From Gemmatimonadota bacterium (GTDB taxonomy: Bacteria; Gemmatimonadota; Gemmatimonadetes; Gemmatimonadales; GWC2-71-9): a stretch of DNA of 15,779 nt. The notes under the pieces were generated by a model, which did no database searches, was not told the DNA's origin, and worked only from the letters and a program-made list of their open reading frames with translations. The position numbers and the translations under genes were made by a program. The DNA lies in assembly GCA_003220855.1 (NCBI GenBank), contig QHTP01000137.1, positions 3,657 to 19,435 on the forward strand, written 5' to 3'. This document shows, one piece after another, positions 1 to 7,402 of the stretch. Each line of letters starts with the position of its first letter. Position 1 is the stretch's first letter.

Positions 1-452
1 TGGTCCTCGGGGACGAGCTCCGCCGAGAGGCCGAGATTCGCGCGCAGGGCATTCTGCCCGATGTCGAACACGACGTCGTTCGTCGGCGTGGGAGCCTGCT
101 TCACTTCATAGTAGATGGGCAGATTGAGCAGCGTGTTGAGCACCAGGATCGGATTGAACCCAGCCGAGTCCGGGTTGAACGCGGGGTCGTTGGAGATGTG
201 CGGGTGGTCGTGAAGGAACTGGATGAGACCCAGGGGGATCGGGATGGTCACCTTGGGCTGGCCGTACTCCCCGGCACGCGCCGGCATGGCGCGGTAGGCG
301 GCGTTGTAACGGACCACGTTACTCGAGCGGCCGAGAGCGAGACCGCCCATTCCGAGGCGGCGGGCGTCGAACACGAGCCCTTGGCCGGCAGCCTGCGCCG
401 CCCAACCCACGGTCAGCGCTACGAGCCCGATGCCGATCACCGAGGTCCGCAC
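1..452 (-). CDS. Secreted outer-membrane beta-barrel-like protein (partial, C-terminus outside window)
   Basis: The reading frame is open from a GTG at 450-452 to the left edge, giving 150 residues of the N-terminus. A GAGGAG ribosome binding site (457-462) lies 4 nt before the GTG. Residues 1-22 form a signal peptide (hydrophobic IGIGLVALTVGWAA, then AQA-AGQ). The mature start reads LVFDARRLGMGGLALGRSS; a DAR..GMGGA.-like opening is typical of secreted barrel proteins of the PorV/FadL/TraF-like outer-membrane group, followed here by alternating hydrophobic stretches such as VTIPIPLGLIQF. The family assignment is inferred from this opening and the signal peptide only, since most of the protein is missing. 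It lies downstream of the sensor kinase on the same strand, separated by 85 bp that holds a possible own promoter. Which substrate it handles, if any, cannot be told. Confidence 0.7.
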   Translation of the reverse strand, partial: MRTSVIGIGLVALTVGWAAQAAGQGLVFDARRLGMGGLALGRSSNVVRYNAAYRAMPARAGEYGQPKVTIPIPLGLIQFLHDHPHISNDPAFNPDSAGFNPILVLNTLLNLPIYYEVKQAPTPTNDVVFDIGQNALRANLGLSAELVPED

Positions 453-471
453 GATACTCCTCACAAGAAAG

Positions 472-489
472 GGTGCCCCGCCGGGCACC
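472..489 (-). other. Hairpin in the leader of the outer-membrane protein gene
   Basis: GGTGCCC (472-478) and GGGCACC (483-489) are a perfect 7-bp inverted repeat with a 4-nt loop. On the minus strand the stem is followed by CTTTCTTG, so it resembles a weak intrinsic terminator or a leader hairpin. It overlaps the downstream half of the sigma-54-like element, so both readings cannot be given full weight. Confidence 0.35.
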
Positions 490-500
490 AAGATTGCCAA
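485..500 (-). promoter_or_regulatory. Candidate sigma-54 (RpoN) promoter for the outer-membrane protein gene
   Basis: On the minus strand the sequence TTGGCAATCTTGGTGC has a perfect TTGGCA -24 element and a GTGC -12 element (one mismatch to TTGC). The invariant GG and GC are separated by exactly 10 nt, as sigma-54 promoters require. The predicted transcript would start near 473, about 20 nt before the GTG at 452 and just ahead of the GAGGAG site. The neighbouring kinase is of the NtrY type, whose family partners activate sigma-54, which makes the match more plausible. It could still be chance in a single sequence. Confidence 0.33.
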
Positions 501-520
501 TCTTCGCGAATTACGCCACG

Positions 521-539
521 GACCGGGGTGAGCCCGGTC
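521..539 (-). terminator. GC-rich hairpin at the stop codon of the kinase gene
   Basis: GACCGGG (521-527) and CCCGGTC (533-539) form a perfect 7-bp stem with a 5-nt loop, overlapping the kinase TGA (538-540). No T-run follows on the minus strand, so this is at best a pause or Rho-assisted end site rather than a textbook intrinsic terminator. Confidence 0.3.
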
Positions 540-2385
540 ACCGAGCGGAGGGGGGCGCAACGCCCTGGAACGTGATGGTGACCGTCGCCCCATGGCCCAG
601 GACGCTGGTGAGATCGATCGTCCCGCCCCAGCTCTCGACCAGCCGCCGGGCGATCGCGAGCCCCAGCCCTGACCCGCTCGAGGTGGTGGAAAACGCGGGG
701 TCGAACACGCGCGGCAGCGCGTCCGGGGCGATGCCCGCGCCGTCGTCCTCCACGGCGAGCCGCCGTCCTCCGTCCGAGACGCGCACCGCCACTGTCCGCG
801 CGCCGGCGTTGCGGGCGTTCTCGAGCAGGTTGACGAGCACCTCTTTCACCTCGTCGCGGCGGGCGCGCACGGGCGGACCGACAGCGCCCGCGATATCGAC
901 CCGGGCCCCCGCCTCCGCACCGCCCAGGGTGTAGAGGCGCACGACCTCTTGAGCCACGGCGTACACGTCCACCGGCTCGAGCGGCAGCGCCTCGACCGAG
1001 GGCGAGGCGAAGCGCGAGAAGGCTCGCGCGATCGCGTCGAGCCGGTCGATTTCCGCGAGGATCCGCTCCGCGGTCTCGGCCAGTGTGGCGTCGAAATCCT
1101 TGCCATCTTTCTTCTCGCGGGCCCGCTGCAGATGCTGGATGCCCAGACGGATCGGCGTGAGGGGATTCTTGATCTCGTGGGCGACCTGGCGGGCCATCTC
1201 GCCCCACGCCAGCACCCGCGCCGCGCGAGTGAGGGCCGTGGCATCGTCGAGGGCGACCACGCAGCCGTCCGGGGCCGGCCCGAGGGAGGCGAGCTGCATG
1301 CGGATCTGCCGCCGACCCACCGCGAACTCGTGCTCGGCAATGCGCTCCCCGCGGGCGCGGAGGAACTCGCTTACCGCGGTCCACACGGGCAGCCAGTCGG
1401 CCGACGCCGCCCGCGGCAGCAGGTCGCCCGGCGCGAGGGCGGTGCCGAGCAGCTCGGCGGCGCGCGGGTTGGCCATCGTGACACGCAATCCCTCGTCGAC
1501 CGCGATCACAGCGGTGGCAACATTGGCGAGCACTTGCGCTGTCCGGCTGCGCGCCTCTTCCAGCGCGGTCTGGCTGCGCTTCACGTCCGTTGCCATGCGC
1601 TCGAATGCCGACATCACAGGCTCGAACTCGCGCGGCGCTCCAGGCGGGAAAGCCGGCAGGGGTGCGCCGCGGCCCACGGCCCCCGCCGCCTCCCGCAGCG
1701 CGGCCACGGGCCGGGCGAGGCCGCGGGCCACGACCCCCGCCAGCAGCACGGCTGCGACGAGTCCGGCCAGCGTGGCGAGCGTCAACCCCAGCGCTAGGTC
1801 CACTTGCTGCTGGCGCACGCGCTCGTCGTCGAGCAGCTGGGGAGCCGCCAGCACCTCCTGCACTTGCGGCGACTCCGACACGACGACCAGGTACCCGACG
1901 CGGATGGTGCGACCCGCCACCCGGCTGTCATCGGTGCGCTCGAGCTCGTCGCGCAGCGCCAGTCGCACGAACGCGTCGGGCGCGAGAAACGGATCGACCA
2001 CACCCAGCTCGGCGAGCACCGGGGCCGTGGTGGCGGCGAGCACGCCGTCGCGGTAGAGCCAGAGATCCGCGTCGAGCCGGTTGCCGAGCTCCAGCATCGA
2101 CCGGCCGATCCCGGCCCCGCGCTCCGACGCGAGGGTAGCCGCCGTGCCCGCCGCGTCGCGCAGGGTCTGTCCGATGAGGAGGTCGCCGTCCTGGCGGGCG
2201 TCGTCCGCCAGGCGCGCGAAGCTCCACAGCGCGAGCAGCAGCAGCGGGACCACGAAGAACCCGGCGAGCGCGACCGCCAGCCGCGCGCGGTAGCTGGTCC
2301 GCAGCGCGGCCGCGATGGGCGGGAGCTGCGGACGCCACCGCCCCGTGAGCGCGAGGCTCAGCGGACCAGCCCGCCCGCGTCCAGA
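538..2385 (-). CDS. NtrY-type sensor histidine kinase, C-terminal signalling half (split from 2366-4432 by a frameshift)
   Basis: This half autophosphorylates on histidine and would pass the phosphate to a response regulator, none of which is in the window. Numbered from the GTG at 2253 (571 residues): a membrane segment is cut by that start; an extracytoplasmic stretch spans about 20-148; a second membrane segment 152-177; HAMP about 174-228; PAS about 235-340; HisKA with the phosphoacceptor in AHEIKNPLTP (His359). The HATPase N-box is NLLENARNAG (475-484), the G1 box DDGAGI (503-508) and the G2 box SGSGLGLAIA (526-535). The WGEMARQVAHEIKNPLTPI context is typical of NtrY. The frame is open back to a TGA at 2386-2388 and contains only that GTG as a usable start, in the middle of a membrane span; the residues before it (PLSLALTGRW...YRARLAVALAGFF) also look coding. 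The true start is therefore inferred to be GTG 4432, upstream of the frameshift. Confidence 0.88.
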   Translation of the reverse strand, partial: SGRGRAGPLSLALTGRWRPQLPPIAAALRTSYRARLAVALAGFFVVPLLLLALWSFARLADDARQDGDLLIGQTLRDAAGTAATLASERGAGIGRSMLELGNRLDADLWLYRDGVLAATTAPVLAELGVVDPFLAPDAFVRLALRDELERTDDSRVAGRTIRVGYLVVVSESPQVQEVLAAPQLLDDERVRQQQVDLALGLTLATLAGLVAAVLLAGVVARGLARPVAALREAAGAVGRGAPLPAFPPGAPREFEPVMSAFERMATDVKRSQTALEEARSRTAQVLANVATAVIAVDEGLRVTMANPRAAELLGTALAPGDLLPRAASADWLPVWTAVSEFLRARGERIAEHEFAVGRRQIRMQLASLGPAPDGCVVALDDATALTRAARVLAWGEMARQVAHEIKNPLTPIRLGIQHLQRAREKKDGKDFDATLAETAERILAEIDRLDAIARAFSRFASPSVEALPLEPVDVYAVAQEVVRLYTLGGAEAGARVDIAGAVGPPVRARRDEVKEVLVNLLENARNAGARTVAVRVSDGGRRLAVEDDGAGIAPDALPRVFDPAFSTTSSGSGLGLAIARRLVESWGGTIDLTSVLGHGATVTITFQGVAPPSAR

Positions 2386-4432
2386 TCACACGGGCACTCG
2401 GCTCGACTGGCGGCGGCGACGGCGGCGAGAGGGTGATCTGGTACGGAGGCTGCACGCCCGCTTCGCCCTGGAGAAACCGCGCGACCCGCGTCGACGGAAT
2501 GAGACGGGTGTGGGGACCCACGCCCACGGTCAGGACATCGCCGTCCGCGAGCGGAGCGACGAGCACGTAGTGGACGCCGGGGCTGCGTTCGTGACGCTCG
2601 ACCCGCGGTCCGCGCGCGGTCTCGGCTGAGCGCACCAGCGCGGCCAGCAACGACAGCGGCAGGTCCACGCTCGCGAGCCGGATTTCGGCCGCCGGCCCTC
2701 CCGAGCGATGCCACACGGCCAGGCTCGCGGGATACGAATCGGCCGCGAGCGGGGACGCGAGCCACCAGGCGTACAAGTCGCCCGCGGTCCGCGGCGGCGG
2801 CGCGGGCGGTGCCGCCCCCAGCCGCTGCAACAACGCCGCGGCGCGCGGGTCCGCGGCGGCGCCCAGTCCGAGGGCGTCCCGCTCCGCGAGCACGAGCCGG
2901 CCCTCGACGGCCGCGCCCCAGGTGAGGAGCGCCGCCGCCGTGCCCGCCACTGTGGCGATGCCCAGGACCGCCCAGGAGCGCGGCGCCGGAACCAACACGC
3001 CCACCAGGGCGGGGAGCCACACGAAGGTGTACCACTCGGGCCAGGCACCGTAGGGATTCCATAGCCACAGGCCGGCGAGCGCGGCCATGCCGGCCCACCC
3101 GCACGCCACCGGGAGAATCCAAGGAAGCCGCTGCGGCTCGGCGCTGCCGCGCACCAGCGCCGCCGCGGCGAACACCAGCGCCATGGCGGCCGTCGCGACC
3201 GCCACCTCCCACGACATCCACAGCGCGAATCCCACACCGCCCGCCGGCGGCGTGATGCCTCGCCCGAAATAGCGGACGACGTAGGGCGCCGCGAGCACCA
3301 GCACGCCCGCACCGGCCAGCGACCACCAACGGCGCGGGATGCCGCGACGCCACACGGCCGCCGCCGTGAGGAGCAGCACCACACCGAGGGCGGTGAGCGC
3401 TCCCGCCGAAGCGCTGAATCCTCCGAGCATGGGACGATAGAACGACGCGGGCGAGAACAGCCCCGCCCAGCGCGTCGAGTCCTGCAGGGCGCGGGCGAGA
3501 CTCCACCCGGCCGCGACGGTGACCAACCAGCGCCACCGCCCCGCCGGGGCGGTGATGAACCCGAGCAAGAGCACGAGCGCGAGGGCGGCGCCGGCGCGCC
3601 CCGTTGCGGCGCCCAGCGCGGCGAGCTTGGCGTCGCTCTGCGTCGGCGGTACCGACTGCACGCTGAAAAGCGTCGCGCCGGACTCGCACCTGGTCGGGCA
3701 GAAGTCGAACACGTCGCCCTCGCGCGGCGCCAGCCCGGGCGCATAGAACCGCAGCGCGACACCGTGGGCGTCTTCGAACCGAGCGCTCACGGCGTGGCCG
3801 CGGTCGGGGGCCGCCGGCGCGGCGTCCAACAGCACGCTCCCGACCGCGCTGCCGCCCCCCGGCGTCTGGCGCCGGGCCTCGAGCGACACGTAGAATGGTG
3901 TGATGACGGCGTGCAGCTCGGCGGTATCCCGTGCGGGAACGAACCGGTGGCGACCAGCCCACGCGAGCGGCTCGCCGTCGGGGCCAAGAATCACGACGCC
4001 CCGCTCCACGCCGCGCGTGCGCGTGCCCGACGCCACCGCCTCGCGCAGCTCGTCGAACGCCGCTTCCCGCGTCAGGAGTGCCGCCGTCATGCCTCGCCCG
4101 GCCAGCCGCCGCGCTTCCGTCACCGCGGCGGCGAGCGCGTCCTTGAGCTGCGACGAGTCCCGCGGCATGCGTCCGGCCCGCACCGCAGGCCAGCAGCACT
4201 CGATCCCCCGCACCCTCAGCATCCCGGTCACGACCACGGCGCCGAGCACGAGACAGGCGAGGGCGACGGCGCCCGGCAGGGCATCGCGAGGCCGTCGGGC
4301 GGCGACGACCGCGGTCGCCAGCGCCGCGGCCCCCGCGGCCCAGGCCCACACCGCCGCCGTCCCGTGGAGCCACTCGGCCGCGGCGACGGCCACGGCGCAG
4401 CCCGCGAGCGCTACGTGAGCCCGCCCCTGCAC
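2366..4432 (-). CDS. N-terminal membrane and sensor half of the NtrY-type kinase (frameshifted)
   Basis: About 689 residues read naturally from a GTG at 4430-4432, which has a GAGGG site 7 nt upstream. Beyond Trp689 the frame becomes arginine- and alanine-rich nonsense and only stops at 1928. Visible parts: membrane spans at about 6-24, 26-45 and 51-72; an extracytoplasmic region at about 73-278 with a CPTRC (C-x3-C) motif near 245-249; a cluster of roughly seven membrane spans at about 281-508; and a second extracytoplasmic domain at about 509-689 (DLYAWWLASPLAADSYPASL...VHYVLVAPLADGDVLTVGVG). It would feed directly into the first membrane span of the kinase half. The layout, two sensor regions around a polytopic block, suits a large envelope-sensing kinase. 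The ligand is unknown. I recognise no named domain here beyond the link to the kinase. Confidence 0.7.
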
Positions 4433-5134
4433 CTGAAGACCCTCGTCCCGGATGAGGTCCGCTTCATTCTCGAGCGCGATGCGCGCCTCCTCGTCCCCGT
4501 GGGAACGTGTGAGCAGCACGGCCCGCACCTGCCGCTCGGCTGCGACACCATCATCGTCGAGTGCTTGGCCGACGACCTGTCAGGGGCACTCGAGATCCTG
4601 CGCGCGCCCACCATCGAATATGGCGTCAACACGTCCACCCAGCGGCCGTTTCCCGGCAACGCCTCGGTCCGCCGCAAGACGCTGCACCGCTGGATGAACG
4701 ACCTGCTTGGCTCGTGGGAGCAGGCGGGCGTGGACACATTCATCATCCTGACCGCCCACGGCCACGATCCGCACCAGGAGGCGCTCTCCACGCTGCGCAC
4801 GCACCAGGCGCGGATCTTCACGGTCGACGTGTTCGATCTCGACTTCAGCGGCCTGCTCGAGGACGGCGACGGGCCCATGCACGGCAGCGAGCTCGACACG
4901 TCCCTGCTCCTGTACCTCGCCCCGGACCTCGTCCGTATGGAGCGCGCCCAGGACTTCCTGCTGCCCGAACGGCAGCTCCCGCGCTATCAGCGGACCCGGC
5001 TGGACGCGCTGCCCAAGGGTTCGCCCGGCTCGCTGGGCCGGCCTTCGCTCGCGACGCGGGAGAAGGGCGAGCGGCTGTATAAGATGATCCGCGAGCGCAT
5101 CGCCACGCGAGTGCTGGGGGCCCCGGTCCCGTGA
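4415..5134 (+). CDS. Creatininase-family metal-dependent amidohydrolase
   Basis: A 239-residue cytoplasmic protein, near the usual length of the creatininase family (Pfam PF02633), whose members hydrolyse small cyclic or linear amides with two divalent metals. Metal-binding motifs are visible: VGTCEQHGPHLPLGCDT (Glu33, His35, Asp44), AHGHD (His115) and MHGSELDTS (His156, Glu159, matching the family's HAGE-type motif). The usual NGHGGN or NGHYEN loop is replaced by TAHGHD, which puts His117 where creatininase itself has a metal-binding Glu. GTG 4415 is the only reasonable start before the conserved EQHG region; it has no clear ribosome binding site and lies inside the start of the divergent kinase gene. 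The gene overlaps the next one by GTGA. The substrate is unknown: family members act on creatinine, formamidopyrimidines, inososes or mycofactocin precursor peptide, and no mycofactocin genes are near. Confidence 0.88.
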   Translation: MSPPLHLKTLVPDEVRFILERDARLLVPVGTCEQHGPHLPLGCDTIIVECLADDLSGALEILRAPTIEYGVNTSTQRPFPGNASVRRKTLHRWMNDLLGSWEQAGVDTFIILTAHGHDPHQEALSTLRTHQARIFTVDVFDLDFSGLLEDGDGPMHGSELDTSLLLYLAPDLVRMERAQDFLLPERQLPRYQRTRLDALPKGSPGSLGRPSLATREKGERLYKMIRERIATRVLGAPVP

Positions 5135-5796
5135 CCGCGCTGTGGCTCGTGCTCGCGGTGCTCCACGGCCAGGGCCCGGTCGACGAGGGAACGCTGCTCG
5201 TCCGTCAGGACACGGTCGAGATCGCGCGCGAAGCGTTTCGGCTTACGCCGGCCCGCGCCACCTCGGGCGGCTGGACCCTGGGCACCACGATCCGCTTCGA
5301 TCGGAGCCGCCCGGTGGTGGTGCTCGACCCTATCGTCGAGCTCGGCCCCGATTCCGGCGCCACGACCCTCGAATACACCGTCGCCGACCCGCGCGAGCCG
5401 TTGCGCATCCTGGGCCAGTTCGCCCGCGGCCGGTTCGTGGTGCGGATGCTGGGCCGCCGCACCGAGCGCGCCCGGGAGTTCCCCGCACCCCCGCCCGCGG
5501 TCGTGCTGGACGACTCGGTGTTCGCCCTCTATCTCCCGGTCGCGTGGTTGGGCCGGGCACGGCCCGCGCAGGTGACCGCCTTGTTCCCGCGGGCCGGTCG
5601 GCGCGAGCTGCTGGCGGTCCAGGACCTGGGCATCGAGCCCACGACGCTCAACCGCGACCCCGCCGACCTGCGGCACATCACAGTGACGGGGGGCGAGAAT
5701 CGGCTGGTGCACGTCTGGTTGGGGGCCGAGGGGCGCCTGGCCAAGGTCGAGATTCCCTCGCGCGGACTGGTGGCGGCGCGGCAGCCGGCGCGTTGA
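5131..5796 (+). CDS. Small secreted protein of unknown function
   Basis: A 221-residue protein starting at a GTG that overlaps the creatininase stop (GTGA), so the two are translationally coupled and probably co-expressed. Residues 2-14 (TALWLVLAVLHGQ) form a short hydrophobic export signal. The rest is rich in alternating beta-strand patterns (RPVVVLDPIVEL, TTLEYTV, GRFVVRMLGR) and ends in HVWLGAEGRLAKVEIPSRGL, a pattern seen in periplasmic DUF3108-like beta-proteins. That resemblance is an impression and not a firm assignment. There are no cysteines or membrane spans after the signal. It ends 106 bp before the TolC-like gene. Function not recognised. Confidence 0.7.
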   Translation: MTALWLVLAVLHGQGPVDEGTLLVRQDTVEIAREAFRLTPARATSGGWTLGTTIRFDRSRPVVVLDPIVELGPDSGATTLEYTVADPREPLRILGQFARGRFVVRMLGRRTERAREFPAPPPAVVLDDSVFALYLPVAWLGRARPAQVTALFPRAGRRELLAVQDLGIEPTTLNRDPADLRHITVTGGENRLVHVWLGAEGRLAKVEIPSRGLVAARQPAR

Positions 5797-5847
5797 GCGG
5801 GTCGTCGCCGCCCGCCAGCCGGGTTAGATTCTCCCGCGTCGAAACCT

Positions 5848-5863
5848 GCGGCGCTCGCGCCGC
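5848..5863. promoter_or_regulatory. Perfect inverted repeat in the leader of the efflux operon
   Basis: GCGGCGC (5848-5854) and GCGCCGC (5857-5863) form a perfect 7-bp inverted repeat around TC in the 106-bp gap (5797-5902) between the secreted protein and the TolC-like gene. It could be an operator or the end hairpin of the upstream transcript. No T-run follows and no convincing -35/-10 pair was found, so the operon promoter is not placed. AAGGA (5893-5897) is the ribosome binding site of the next gene. Confidence 0.3.
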
Positions 5864-5902
5864 GTACGAGGTGTCGTCCCAACGACCGGTCCAAGGATCC
5901 CC

Positions 5903-7384
5903 ATGAGGCTTCTGTTGTGCTCCGTCGGGCTCGCCGTGTGCCCGGTGCTCGCGGTGTGCCAGCACCCCGTCCCCGCGAACCTGTCTCTCGCCGACGCCGT
6001 CACCCTCGCCCGCGCCAACAACCCGCTGTACCGCCAGGCGATCAACGACCGCGGCCCCGCCGCCTGGGGCGTGCGGAGCGCGTGGTCGACCCTACTGGTG
6101 CCGAGCGTGAGCGCCTCGGGCGGGATCGGGTACGCCGGCCCGGGCCAGCAGACGTTTCTCACGTCGAACTTTTCGCAGAGCGTCTCCACCGTGTCGTCCA
6201 GTTACAGCTTCGGCCTGGACTGGACCTTGAGCGGCCAGACGCTCACCCAGCCGGGGTTCCGCAAGGCGCAACTCTCGGCGGCGGACGCGGACGTCGCAGG
6301 CGCGGAGACGAACCTCGTCACGACCGTCACTCAACAGTACCTGACGGTGCTGCAGGCGCGGGACAACGCCGAAGTGGCGCGCCAGCAGCTGCAGCACGAC
6401 GAGGAGTTCCAGAAGCTGGCGCAGGCGCGCTACGACGTCGGCCGCGCGTCGCTGATCGACGTGCGCCAGGCGCAGGTGGCTCGGGGACAGGCCGAAGTGG
6501 TGCTGCTGCGGGCGCGGACGGCGGTCCAGGTCGAAAAGCTCCGGCTGTTTCAAGAGATGGGCGTGACGGCCCCGGTGGACCTCGCGGCCGTGCAGCTCAC
6601 CGATACCTTCACTGTGCAGGCGCCCACCTGGCAGCTGAACGACCTGCTCACGATGGCCGAGCAGCAGAACCCGGCGCTCAAGGCGCTGCGCGAGCGTGAG
6701 CACGCCGCCGCCTGGGGCGTCCGGGCCGCGACCGCGAGCTACGGCCCCTCGCTATCGCTCTCGGCCGCCTGGTCGGGCTTTACGCAGAAGCTGTCGGACA
6801 TCAACCCGACCATCGCCAGCGCGCGCTCGACCGCCGCGGTGGACTCGGCCACCTGTGCCTACGCCAACAGTGCGTGGCTCAACACCGGCTCGGGGCAGCC
6901 GCCCCTCGATTGCACGCAATACTCGTTCTCGCCCGCGGCCGAGCAGGCGATCCGCAGCGCCAACAACGCCTATCCGTTCCACTTCACGCCGCAGCCGTTC
7001 CAGGCCAGGGTCACCGTGCGGATCCCGTTGTGGGGCAACTTCCAGCAACCGCTCGAGGTGTCCCAAGCCAAGGCGCAGCAGCAGGATCTGCAGGAGTCGG
7101 TGCGGGCGCGCGGGCTGCAGCTCGAGACCGACGTGAGCGGAGCGTACCTGACGCTGCAGACGACGTATCAGGCGATCGCGATCCAGGACACCAATCGCAC
7201 CGCGGCGCGTGAGCAGCTGCAGCTCGCCACGGAGCGCTACCGCGTCGGCTCGGGTACCTTCTTCGAGCTGCTCGACGCTCAGGTGGCGGCGCTGCGCGCC
7301 GAGACCGACTACGTCAATGCGATCTACGACTATCACAAGGCGCTGGCCACGCTCGAAGCGGCGGTCGGCCGGCCGCTGCGGTAA
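5903..7384 (+). CDS. TolC-like outer-membrane efflux channel
   Basis: A 493-residue outer-membrane factor that would form the trimeric exit duct of the pump encoded downstream. The ATG has AAGGA 5 nt upstream. Residues 1-19 are a signal peptide; Cys19 follows Val18, which is not a good lipobox. Two outer-membrane efflux repeats are visible: about 28-220 (LSLADAVTLARANNPLYRQA; coiled-coil QKLAQARYDVGRASLIDVRQAQ) and about 245-490 (LLTMAEQQNPALKALRE; LQLATERYRVGSGTFFELLDAQ). Each has the usual pattern of a helix, a barrel strand pair and long helices. The barrel part of the second repeat carries an enlarged loop (about 292-362) with two cysteines, Cys318 and Cys337, perhaps a disulfide on the cell surface. 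It is first in a same-strand operon: the adaptor follows after 18 bp. Confidence 0.93.
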   Translation: MRLLLCSVGLAVCPVLAVCQHPVPANLSLADAVTLARANNPLYRQAINDRGPAAWGVRSAWSTLLVPSVSASGGIGYAGPGQQTFLTSNFSQSVSTVSSSYSFGLDWTLSGQTLTQPGFRKAQLSAADADVAGAETNLVTTVTQQYLTVLQARDNAEVARQQLQHDEEFQKLAQARYDVGRASLIDVRQAQVARGQAEVVLLRARTAVQVEKLRLFQEMGVTAPVDLAAVQLTDTFTVQAPTWQLNDLLTMAEQQNPALKALREREHAAAWGVRAATASYGPSLSLSAAWSGFTQKLSDINPTIASARSTAAVDSATCAYANSAWLNTGSGQPPLDCTQYSFSPAAEQAIRSANNAYPFHFTPQPFQARVTVRIPLWGNFQQPLEVSQAKAQQQDLQESVRARGLQLETDVSGAYLTLQTTYQAIAIQDTNRTAAREQLQLATERYRVGSGTFFELLDAQVAALRAETDYVNAIYDYHKALATLEAAVGRPLR

Positions 7385-7402
7385 GGGGAGGACGCGACTG
7401 CG

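Noticed and set aside
2355..2390. Programmed ribosomal frameshift in the kinase gene
   Set aside because: No slippery heptamer, in-frame stop at the shift site or stimulatory structure was seen; a one-base indel in a G-rich run is the simpler explanation.
5797..5902. Promoter for the efflux operon
   Set aside because: The gap is a natural place for one, but no convincing -35/-10 or sigma-54 pair could be identified, so only the inverted repeat is recorded.
5903..5965. Lipoprotein signal in the TolC-like protein (LAVC at residues 16-19)
   Set aside because: The residue before Cys19 is Val, not Gly, Ala or Ser, so it is a poor lipobox; ordinary signal peptidase cleavage is more likely.
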